This document shows, piece after piece, positions 1-5,717 of a DNA stretch of 9,731 nucleotides. The stretch is from an uncultured Clostridia bacterium (GTDB lineage: Bacteria; Bacillota; Clostridia; TANB77; CAG-508). The notes below the pieces were generated by a model, which saw only the letters and a program-made list of their open reading frames with translations, was not told the DNA's origin and ran no database searches. Position 1 is the stretch's first letter. Each line of letters opens with the position of its first letter. Location: contig CALXZS010000038.1 of assembly GCA_944393305.1 (NCBI GenBank), positions 1-9,731 on the forward strand, written 5' to 3'. Position numbers and translations under genes: made by a program.

Positions 1-8
1 AGTTCCAT
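1..8 (-). CDS. Start of a gene truncated by the left edge
   Basis: On the minus strand an ATG at 8-6 follows a perfect AGGAGG (18-13) with four bases between them, so a coding region very probably begins here and leaves the window after Met-Glu. The start lies 90 bases beyond the acpS stop, in the same direction. No clear hairpin terminator lies between them, so it could be the next gene of the same operon. Nothing can be said about its product. acpS neighbours in Firmicutes often include nnrD or alr, but that is only general knowledge and not evidence here. Confidence 0.45.
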
Positions 9-98
9 TGTTCCTCCTGCCTTTTATTTTTATATGCGAAAGAATGTATATTAAAATTTAAGTAAATTATTTAAACTATGAATTGTAACCTCATAAAA

Positions 99-458
99 TT
101 AATCAAAAATTGCTACTGCTGTTGCTATGGCATATTCTTTTATATGGGATAAACTTAAATCTATATCTACATTCATATTTATATTCACATAAGGTCTACC
201 ATTTATATCATTTAATATTTCTGCATCTTTCCAGCCTATATCAAATTTATTTTCTAAATTTTTAGATATTGCTTTAAAGATTGCCTCTTTTGCAGCAAAT
301 CTTGCAGCGTAATGTTGATACTTCATTACATTTTTAGATTCACAATATTCTATTTCTTTTTCAGTGAATACTCTATTTAAAAATTTATCTCCTAAACTTT
401 CTATACTTTCCTGTATTCTTTTAACTTCAATTATATCATTTCCAACATATATTTTCAT
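99..458 (-). CDS. acpS: Holo-[acyl-carrier-protein] synthase AcpS
   Basis: AcpS transfers the 4'-phosphopantetheine arm of coenzyme A to the conserved serine of apo-acyl carrier protein, switching on fatty acid synthesis; it is a small cytoplasmic Mg-dependent trimer. The 119-residue product has the usual family length. Visible signatures are the N-terminal GNDIIEVKRI with Asp8, the helix RFAAKEAIFKAIS with Glu58 (the two metal-binding positions of the family), and the C-terminal SLSH motif at about 102-105. The ATG at 458 puts Asp8 exactly where it sits in Bacillus AcpS, so I prefer it. An in-frame TTG at 467 has a better spaced AGGA and would add three residues. The ATG lies one base after the stop of the upstream gene (TAA, T, ATG), which suggests translational coupling. 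It is the last complete gene of the operon that starts with the WG-repeat gene. Confidence 0.95.
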   Translation of the reverse strand: MKIYVGNDIIEVKRIQESIESLGDKFLNRVFTEKEIEYCESKNVMKYQHYAARFAAKEAIFKAISKNLENKFDIGWKDAEILNDINGRPYVNINMNVDIDLSLSHIKEYAIATAVAIFD

Positions 459-459
459 A

Positions 460-1227
460 TTAAGCAATCCAATTTCCTAAATTTATTGTTCCTATAATTA
501 TTAATACAATCAATAAGATTATTGTTATTCTAAACATACTATCATGACTATCTAATCTACTATTTTTATAAAATAAATCGAACTTGTTTTCAACTGATAT
601 ATATAATTTTTCTATTGCAAGTTTTTCTTCCCATTCGTCTATTTTTTTGTTTTCTATACTATTATCTGTCATTCTTTTTGTGTAAATATCTTGCACAAAA
701 TCTACAAACATTTTTCTATTTTTGTTAAATAGTTCTTTATTTTCCATAATTTTATCTAGTTTATTTAAAAATACAAATTTATATAATACTAGAATATAAC
801 TATATAATTCTATTTCTTCTGCTTCTATTTTATATGTTTTAGATTTATCTATATTTATTTCTTCAATATTTTGTAAATAGTCACACTCTATAATGTTTTT
901 TTCTATTTTATCACCTATAATAAATCCTATACCTGTTGAAAAGCATACTATTTGTGTATCATCTTTTTCAAAAATGGTACATTTATAATTATTGCAAATT
1001 GCAGATTGCATTTCTATATCCATTTTCGAAAAATCTTTGGCATCTTTTATATTAAATGCCCAAAACATGTAATCACGAATTGCTGGAAGAAAATATTTAT
1101 ATATTTTACTATCAGTTCTTTTATTCCATATTTTGATTTTATAGCCTGCTATTAGTATTTTTTGATAAAATTCATGATAATTTTTTACATTTATCAAAAT
1201 AGGTTTTATTTTATATTTTTCTATCAT
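460..1227 (-). CDS. RMD1/YagE (DUF155)-like protein with C-terminal membrane anchor
   Basis: This 255-residue protein has no strict motif that fixes its function. Its layout fits the RMD1/YagE family (DUF155; relatives of yeast Rmd1 and mitochondrial RMND1): a soluble N-terminal part with an aromatic stretch DYMFWAF near 53, a charged helical part (about 170-225) containing EWEEKLAIEKLYISVENK, and one terminal hydrophobic segment (about 232-252) directly after a short polar linker. In that family the same order, helix-linker-membrane segment, ends the protein. The biochemical role of bacterial members is not established. The ATG at 1227 is chosen because AAAGGA lies six bases upstream; a GTG at 1242 would extend it by five residues but abuts its only purine-rich stretch. 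It lies 17 bases after the WG-repeat gene and one base before acpS. Alternative: an unrelated tail-anchored protein. Confidence 0.5.
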   Translation of the reverse strand: MIEKYKIKPILINVKNYHEFYQKILIAGYKIKIWNKRTDSKIYKYFLPAIRDYMFWAFNIKDAKDFSKMDIEMQSAICNNYKCTIFEKDDTQIVCFSTGIGFIIGDKIEKNIIECDYLQNIEEINIDKSKTYKIEAEEIELYSYILVLYKFVFLNKLDKIMENKELFNKNRKMFVDFVQDIYTKRMTDNSIENKKIDEWEEKLAIEKLYISVENKFDLFYKNSRLDSHDSMFRITIILLIVLIIIGTINLGNWIA

Positions 1228-1244
1228 TTGTTTTCCTTTCACCT

Positions 1245-2771
1245 CTATTCATTTTCATCTGTATAATAATTTGCATTTAAATCTGGTGCTAAGTGCCATT
1301 TTCCAATAAAGCTTATTACGGTATTTTGAGCTAATTCATATGATGGAGTTACTACCACTTTTCCGGTTTGGTCAATTGCTCCCCATTTTCCATTTTGTTT
1401 TACTGCAACATAACCATAATCATTTTGTTCAGTAGCATCATCATAAATATAATCAACTATAACTACTCCATTTTTGTCAACAAAACCATATTTTCCATTT
1501 TGTTTTGATAAGAATAATGTATTAGTTGTAAATATTTCTTGTGAAGTTTTTTCTTCTAATCTAAAGTTATAGTATTTATAATCATCATCCACTCTAACTT
1601 TTACATATCCATCACTTGAATTTATTTCTGAAACTATTCCTGTAACCTTAACTTCAAAGTTTGTATTTAATAAATCTGTTTTTCCATCTTCTCTATCTGC
1701 TTCTATGAAGTTTTCATCTTTCATATATATCATGTTTGTATAACTAAAATCTACTATTGTTTCATTAGATAGGTTTATAACACCATATTTTCCATCTTTT
1801 CTTGCTATGTAGTTTTCACCTGAAATATATGATAAATCTTCATATGTAGGTTCAATTTTAGTTTCTCCATCTACTGTAATTACTCCATAATTATTTCCAT
1901 TCATTATGATGATATTATTTCCATCAATACTTTTTACATTATCAAATCCACTTTCTGCTTTTGTTTCTCCATTTGAATTTATAACTTTTAAACTTCCATT
2001 TTCTCTTACTACATATAATTCATTTCCATACACATTTAATATTTCTGAATATTTACATTCTAAAACCTGTCTTTTATTATAATTTATCAATCCATAATTT
2101 CCATTTTCATCTCTTACAACATATCCATCTTCATATCTATTAGTTAATGGTGTTATTTCTGTATATGAATTTTCAATTATAACATTACCACTGTTATCTA
2201 CTAAGCCATATTTTCCATCTTTAACTGTAACTATACTATTTCTTACTCCATGAAGTGGTGTTAATGAATCATACTCACATGCTAATAATTCTGTTCCTGA
2301 AAAGTTTATTAAACCATATTTACCGCCTTTTGATACTTTTAAAGCATTTGTATCATAGCTTACAATATTGCTACTATCTATATTTTGTAATGCTTCTACT
2401 TTATCATACCCAGTAAATAGTTCATTAGACTTATCATCTATTGCTTTTGAATCATATGTATTATTACTTAAATCTACATTTGATTGATATATAAATACTG
2501 CTTTTGTTGGGTCTGGAATTGTTATCATATCATCATATGTAGGCTCTATAATGGTTTCTCCTTTAGAATTTATTACTCCCCATTTTCCACCAGAATAAAC
2601 TGTTAAATATGAATTTGTTACTACTTTTTCTTCTGTTTCTGAACTAGGAGTTGCAAATCTAAATATTAGCACTATGCACATAATTATAACTATTAGTAAA
2701 ATTAAAACTGCAAAAACTTTTTTTATATTTAATTTTGGCTCTCCATCGTATCTTCTACCACGCCTTGACAT
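1245..2771 (-). CDS. Membrane-anchored WG-repeat protein
   Basis: The 508-residue product has a basic cytoplasmic N-terminus (MSRRGRR), one membrane segment at about 17-38 and a long region of degenerate WG beta-repeats. Clear repeat cores (K/N-W/Y-G followed by V/L-I/V-N/D) start near residues 63, 151, 187, 225, 294, 327, 427 and 462, with a decayed copy near 258. Each is followed by a pattern such as GETIIEPTYDD. WG repeats are thought to form binding surfaces; no enzymatic motif is visible. The segment without a cleavage-site pattern suggests a signal anchor with the repeats outside the cell (inference). The start at 2771 is fixed by GGAGG five bases upstream; an in-frame TTG at 2783 overlaps that ribosome binding site and is unlikely. 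First gene of the operon with the RMD1-like gene and acpS. Confidence 0.9.
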   Translation of the reverse strand: MSRRGRRYDGEPKLNIKKVFAVLILLIVIIMCIVLIFRFATPSSETEEKVVTNSYLTVYSGGKWGVINSKGETIIEPTYDDMITIPDPTKAVFIYQSNVDLSNNTYDSKAIDDKSNELFTGYDKVEALQNIDSSNIVSYDTNALKVSKGGKYGLINFSGTELLACEYDSLTPLHGVRNSIVTVKDGKYGLVDNSGNVIIENSYTEITPLTNRYEDGYVVRDENGNYGLINYNKRQVLECKYSEILNVYGNELYVVRENGSLKVINSNGETKAESGFDNVKSIDGNNIIIMNGNNYGVITVDGETKIEPTYEDLSYISGENYIARKDGKYGVINLSNETIVDFSYTNMIYMKDENFIEADREDGKTDLLNTNFEVKVTGIVSEINSSDGYVKVRVDDDYKYYNFRLEEKTSQEIFTTNTLFLSKQNGKYGFVDKNGVVIVDYIYDDATEQNDYGYVAVKQNGKWGAIDQTGKVVVTPSYELAQNTVISFIGKWHLAPDLNANYYTDENE

Positions 2772-2802
2772 TCTTACCTCCAATTATATTTATTCCTAAT
2801 AT

Positions 2803-2831
2803 AATATATCAGTTTTGTGGCAATTTTTCAA
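2803..2831 (-). promoter_or_regulatory. Sigma-A type promoter of the WG-repeat/RMD1-like/acpS operon
   Basis: Read on the minus strand, TTGAAA (2831-2826) and TATATT (2808-2803) are separated by exactly 17 bases, each differing from consensus at one position. Transcription would begin near 2796, about 25 bases before the ATG at 2771, leaving room for its GGAGG. It lies just downstream of the terminator of the preceding operon, which makes an independent promoter expected here. Confidence 0.65.
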
Positions 2832-2855
2832 TAGTTTTAGAAAAAGTAATATTTT

Positions 2856-2890
2856 AAAAGACAACTAATTATTTTATTAGTTGCCTTTTT
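2856..2890 (-). terminator. Intrinsic terminator of the psp-like operon
   Basis: A hairpin with arms CAACTAAT (2862-2869) and ATTAGTTG (2876-2883) and a six-base loop begins 12 bases after the stop codon of the last operon gene. A G-C pair (2860/2885) and an A/T run extend it beyond one mismatch. On the minus strand the stem is preceded by a run of A and followed by TTTT. The stem is AT-rich, so efficiency may be modest; its symmetry would also let it act on the other strand. Confidence 0.65.
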
Positions 2891-2894
2891 TATT

Positions 2895-3224
2895 TTATTG
2901 TCTATCTATTGCTTTTCCAAACATTGATTTAGCTATTCCACCAATTACAGGTAATTCTGGATTTTCAGCATTATTCGATTTTATTATTCCAAAGATAATA
3001 CCAATAATATATACTACCCATAAAGCAGTGCTTAACAATGGTATATAGATTGGAAGTAAACTATATATTAAATAAATAATACAATATCCTCCAGACAAAA
3101 CTATTGCTTGAGCAGCATGGAATCTAGTTTCTCTTGTCGAATCTTTTATGCCAAATAAAACAATTAGTCCTCCTATCCATCCAAAAATATATGCTAATAT
3201 AACTTTTCCTTTTTCACTCATCAT
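2895..3224 (-). CDS. Tic20/DUF4870-like small membrane protein
   Basis: A 109-residue integral membrane protein with about three hydrophobic segments (about 8-24, 40-60, 65-84) and a short polar C-terminal tail. The first loop carries RFHAAQAIVL after a charged stretch, matching the (R/F)HA-x-QA signature of the DUF4870/Tic20-like group. Members are small bacterial membrane proteins of unknown biochemical role, so the name is structural only. The start is ambiguous: ATG triplets occur at 3230, 3224 and 3221. AGGA lies 5 bases from the second and 8 from the third, so one of those is likely; the first forms an ATGA overlap with the stop of the GIDE gene. Either way the genes are translationally coupled. 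It is the last gene of the psp-like operon. Confidence 0.75.
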   Translation of the reverse strand: MMSEKGKVILAYIFGWIGGLIVLFGIKDSTRETRFHAAQAIVLSGGYCIIYLIYSLLPIYIPLLSTALWVVYIIGIIFGIIKSNNAENPELPVIGGIAKSMFGKAIDRQ

Positions 3225-3226
3225 TA

Positions 3227-4024
3227 TCATCCTTTCATTTTAAATATAATCATTATTATTCCGATTACAATAAATATAATTCCACCAACTAATGCCATCG
3301 TTGATTTTTGTTTTGATGTATTTACTAAATCTTCTTCTGATTTAGTTGTTATTATAAATGGTTTCTTTTCATCTCTTGGTTTGCCTATATGAATTTGATT
3401 GCCTTCTTTAAAAGCTTCTCCTATTACATATAATGATTGATTTTCATTTATAGTTTTCTCAACCATTTTAAAACCTAATGTTTCTGCTCCAAACCTTCCA
3501 AAATTAAATGAATTAAAATATCTATAATGTCCTAAATTTGACTTTGGCTCAAACCTATCCCAAGATTTTGGTATATCTAAATCACATCCAGATGCAGTTA
3601 CTTCAAGAGCAACAGGAGTTTGAGAACTATTATCTTTTAATAGAACATATTGACTAGATTTTTCATTAGATATTGGAATTTCTTGTTTTCTAACTCTTGT
3701 TCTCATCATTCCGTTGCTATCTCTATAATTTTCAGTTACTTGAGTAACCTGTATTAATTTTGATTCACAGTATACAACTTTTTTATCTGAAAACGGAGTT
3801 ACCACTAAATTATCTGATACAGGAATTCCTTTTAATTCAACAAATTCCCTATATTCGTTACCCAATCCACTATTTTCCATTTGTGTAAACATATCATTTA
3901 ATTCTGCTATTGTTTTTGTTTTCAAATATTTTATTTCAGTAATATCTTCTAATAATTTTGGTCTTAAATAAAATATTAATGCTAAACCTACTCCTGCTAA
4001 AAGTAATGCTATTATTACTTCCAT
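3227..4024 (-). CDS. GIDE-domain (MUL1-like) membrane protein without a RING finger
   Basis: A 265-residue protein with a membrane segment at each end (about 3-20 and 243-261) and a soluble part between. The middle and C-terminal part resembles the GIDE domain of mitochondrial MUL1: the path from YRYFNSFNFGRF through LGFKMVEKTI to QSLYVIGEA, then IHIGKP and PFIITTKSEEDLV, is characteristic. Eukaryotic MUL1 adds a RING finger for ubiquitin ligation; none is present, as the protein ends in its second membrane segment, so database labels such as 'E3 ubiquitin ligase' would be misleading. The domain probably sits beside the membrane and binds a partner or ligand (inference). AGGAGG five bases before the ATG overlaps the stop codon of pspA, and its own TGA lies inside the start region of the next gene. 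This fits co-translation with PspA and a joint role at the membrane. Confidence 0.8.
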   Translation of the reverse strand: MEVIIALLLAGVGLALIFYLRPKLLEDITEIKYLKTKTIAELNDMFTQMENSGLGNEYREFVELKGIPVSDNLVVTPFSDKKVVYCESKLIQVTQVTENYRDSNGMMRTRVRKQEIPISNEKSSQYVLLKDNSSQTPVALEVTASGCDLDIPKSWDRFEPKSNLGHYRYFNSFNFGRFGAETLGFKMVEKTINENQSLYVIGEAFKEGNQIHIGKPRDEKKPFIITTKSEEDLVNTSKQKSTMALVGGIIFIVIGIIMIIFKMKG

Positions 4025-4033
4025 TTTATCCTC

Positions 4034-4699
4034 CTAATTATTGTTCATTTCTTGCTTTAATTTCTCAAGTTCACTATTTACAGCATTTTCTTTATCCATT
4101 TTTGCAAATGGATCTTCTGTATTTTGTACACCTGAAACTTGTGAAAAAGCATCTGCTTGAGACTCTTTTGCTTCAATTTTTTGCTCCATTTTATCCATTT
4201 TTGCAAAAGCACTACTACTGTCTAGATTTCCTAATGTTTTAGCCATTTGAGATTTTGCATCTGCCATTTTACTTCTAGCAACTAACATTGCTTGTTTACT
4301 TCTTGCTTCTTCTAATTTTTGTTTTAAAACATCAATTTGAGATTTTATTTCATTTACTTGTGCTTCCATAGAATTACACATTTCTTGATATTGAACAACC
4401 ATTTTATCTTGATTTACTTTATTTTCTAATGCTTTTTTTGCTAATTCTTCATTTCCACTTGCTAAACAAGTTTTAGCTTTTTCTTGCCAACTATTTGATT
4501 GTTCTTGTGCATTAGCCAATTGTTTTTTTACTTGGTTAAGACTTCCCATCGCTGTTCCTAAGCCTTGTGTCGCGTCACTTAATTGTTCTTCCATATCTAT
4601 TATTATTTGTTTTACCATTTTTTCTGGGTCTTCTGCTTTATCTATTAAATCATTTATATTTGCTCTTAATAAATCCCCTATTCTTTCAAATATTGCCAT
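4034..4699 (-). CDS. pspA: PspA/IM30 family envelope-stress protein
   Basis: The 221-residue length matches the PspA/IM30/Vipp1 family, bacterial relatives of ESCRT-III that assemble on the inner leaflet of a stressed membrane and limit ion leakage. Visible features are the amphipathic N-terminal helix MAIFERIGDLLRANINDLID, the conserved EDPEKM turn at 23-28, a long coiled-coil hairpin rich in K, E and Q through about 145, the GNEELAKKAL turn near 82-90 and a helical C-terminal part separated by a flexible stretch (about 185-200). No membrane segment is present, as expected. The ATG at 4699 has AGAGGAG eight bases upstream. It is flanked by three membrane-protein genes in one operon, so its membrane partners are probably local. 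No pspF, pspB/C or liaRS-like gene is visible in the window. Confidence 0.95.
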   Translation of the reverse strand: MAIFERIGDLLRANINDLIDKAEDPEKMVKQIIIDMEEQLSDATQGLGTAMGSLNQVKKQLANAQEQSNSWQEKAKTCLASGNEELAKKALENKVNQDKMVVQYQEMCNSMEAQVNEIKSQIDVLKQKLEEARSKQAMLVARSKMADAKSQMAKTLGNLDSSSAFAKMDKMEQKIEAKESQADAFSQVSGVQNTEDPFAKMDKENAVNSELEKLKQEMNNN

Positions 4700-4721
4700 T
4701 TTTCATTTCTCCTCTCATACT

Positions 4722-5135
4722 TTATTCTCTTTTTTTAAATAATGTTTTTAATAATAAACCTGTGCCTGCTGCTGACATACCAATTATTAATATGTATTCA
4801 TACATCGAAGTTGCCATAAAATTAATTTGAATACTCATAATTATTGTTAATACTATAAACACTACTCCTAATACAATAATTACTTTTGCCACAATAGACT
4901 TTGGATTACAAAATCTCCATATTATGCCTATGATTAGTGGTATAGTAACTAATCCTGATGAAATGTCAAATCCCCATAAACTCCATGAATACCAAGCACT
5001 TCTAACCACAACTCTTTTACTAAGTAAAAATAAACCTGCACCAAGTAAAATAATTCCTATAAAAAATTGTAATAATTCATTTTTTCCTGATACAACTTTA
5101 TCTTTGTTGTTATTCATTAAATTATTGTTTTCCAT
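4722..5135 (-). CDS. Small four-segment membrane protein, first gene of the psp-like operon
   Basis: I do not recognise the family. The 137 residues show a polar Asn/Lys-rich N-terminus (1-20) and four hydrophobic segments at about 22-39, 58-74, 80-104 and 113-130, ending in a basic tail (LFKKRE). The loop between the first two segments is aromatic (AWYSWSLWGF), which suggests interface contact. The ATG at 5135 is the first possible start because an in-frame TAG lies three codons upstream, yet its ribosome binding site is poor: a run of six G (5156-5151) ends 15 bases before the ATG. Translation may therefore be low or regulated. It precedes pspA by 22 bases. Its position as first gene of a PspA operon suggests a membrane docking partner, sensor or toxin-like pore for PspA (inference). 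Confidence 0.75.
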   Translation of the reverse strand: MENNNLMNNNKDKVVSGKNELLQFFIGIILLGAGLFLLSKRVVVRSAWYSWSLWGFDISSGLVTIPLIIGIIWRFCNPKSIVAKVIIVLGVVFIVLTIIMSIQINFMATSMYEYILIIGMSAAGTGLLLKTLFKKRE

Positions 5136-5159
5136 TGTACACTATTTCTTCCCCCCTTT

Positions 5160-5166
5160 TTCGACA
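5160..5166 (-). promoter_or_regulatory. Possible Spo0A box at the start of the psp-like transcript
   Basis: The minus strand reads TGTCGAA here, a complete match to the core of the Spo0A binding site (TGNCGAA); against the nine-base form TTTGTCRAA the two outer 5' bases differ. It lies a few bases downstream of the predicted transcription start (about 5169), a place where bound Spo0A would be expected to repress. A seven-base match can arise by chance, so this is tentative. Confidence 0.3.
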
Positions 5167-5175
5167 TTTTTCTTA

Positions 5176-5204
5176 ATAATACCATTCGATTTTAAAAAAG
5201 TAAA
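5176..5204 (-). promoter_or_regulatory. Promoter of the psp-like operon
   Basis: On the minus strand TTTACT (5204-5199) and TATTAT (5181-5176) are 17 bases apart, matching sigma-A consensus at 4 and 5 of 6 positions. Transcription would start near 5169 and leave a leader of about 34 bases before the ATG at 5135, containing the six-G run. A second TATAAT at 5220-5215 lacks a usable -35 box. Confidence 0.5.
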
Positions 5205-5213
5205 TACTTTTTT
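5194..5213. repeat. 9+9 inverted repeat over the -35 box, candidate operator
   Basis: AAAAAAGTA (5194-5202) and TACTTTTTT (5205-5213) are perfect inverted copies around a two-base centre. They cover the -35 box of the psp-like operon promoter and lie about 95 bases upstream of the divergent XRE gene. The position and dyad form fit an operator for a dimeric XRE-type repressor, but six of the nine paired positions are an A/T run, which makes chance occurrence plausible in this sequence. Confidence 0.35.
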
Positions 5214-5260
5214 CATTATATTTTGTTGTTTTTTATTCTTTTTTTATAGTATAGTATGTT

Positions 5261-5287
5261 TTGTTAGATTTTAATACATAATATAAT
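5261..5287 (+). promoter_or_regulatory. Weak candidate promoter of the XRE gene
   Basis: A perfect TATAAT (5282-5287) precedes the XRE gene; the best -35 candidate is TTGTTA (5261-5266), only 15 bases away. Transcription would start close to the GGAGG at 5296-5300, giving a very short leader. The -10 box is convincing in sequence, the spacing is not. Confidence 0.3.
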
Positions 5288-5308
5288 TTATATACGGAGG
5301 AAAATTTA

Positions 5309-5650
5309 ATGGAATATAATAAAAATGATATTGCTAATTACATTGGTATGCAGATTTATAAAATAAGAAAAAAAAACAAATTATCAAGAGAACAATTTGC
5401 TGAAAAAACTGACTTATCACCTAATTACATTTATGAAATGGAAAAAGGGAAGAGTATTCCTGGTTGTATCGCTCTTATCAATATTTGCAATGCCTTTAAT
5501 ATTGCTCCTTCTGCTATTTTAGGTAAATATTTAAATATAAATGTTAACACTGCCTCTGAATTAATAAACAGTAATTTTGAAATTTTATCTAACTATGATA
5601 AAAATTTAGTTATAGATGTGATAAACTTTTTAGCAGACAGAAGTAAATAA
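5309..5650 (+). CDS. XRE-family helix-turn-helix regulator
   Basis: A 113-residue DNA-binding protein. Residues about 12-68 form a complete HTH_3/XRE domain: IGMQIYKIRKKNKLSREQFA (helices 1-2), TDLSPNYIYEMEKGKSIP (recognition helix and the usual EKGK-x-P turn) and LINICNAFNIAPSAIL (helix 5). The remaining 45 residues end in a short helix (KNLVIDVINFLADRSK) of the kind that mediates dimer formation in small SinR/phage-type regulators (inference). GGAGG lies eight bases before the ATG. It is the only complete plus-strand gene, divergent from the psp-like operon, so that operon and its own promoter are the obvious candidate targets. Its real target and signal cannot be read from the sequence. 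Confidence 0.92.
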   Translation: MEYNKNDIANYIGMQIYKIRKKNKLSREQFAEKTDLSPNYIYEMEKGKSIPGCIALINICNAFNIAPSAILGKYLNINVNTASELINSNFEILSNYDKNLVIDVINFLADRSK

Positions 5651-5677
5651 AAAAGACTATGTGAATTGTAACGTATT

Positions 5678-5717
5678 AAGCTGTTTTTGGGAGGTGTCCC
5701 CAAAAACAGCTTTTTTT
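5678..5717 (+). terminator. Strong intrinsic terminator after the XRE gene
   Basis: A perfect 14-base-pair stem (5678-5691 with 5699-5712) carries a GGG/CCC block next to a seven-base loop and runs into seven T (5711-5717). It begins 27 bases after the XRE stop codon. The T run contains the first bases of the convergent spoIIE stop codon (5718-5716), so the hairpin also closes the spoIIE message; on that strand the tail after the stem is TTAATA, much less T-rich, so termination there should be weaker. Confidence 0.9.

Noticed and set aside
74..90. ACTATG-AATTGTAAC here resembles ACTATGTGAATTGTAAC at 5656-5672, suggesting a dispersed repeat
   Set aside because: Only 11 bases match without a gap, and matches of this length are expected by chance in sequence this AT-rich; the flanks do not match.
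3709..3719. CATTCCGTTGC resembles the 11-base repeat core of the right edge
   Set aside because: It matches only the first eight bases, lies within the GIDE coding region and has no tandem partner.
3227..4024. A ubiquitin-ligase function for the GIDE-domain protein
   Set aside because: There is no RING finger or cysteine/histidine zinc pattern; the protein ends with its second membrane segment.
3958..4242. Plus-strand open frame across the GIDE/pspA junction
   Set aside because: It lies opposite two well-supported genes, its product is a Leu/Phe-rich string typical of antisense frames, and no promoter or ribosome binding site is visible.
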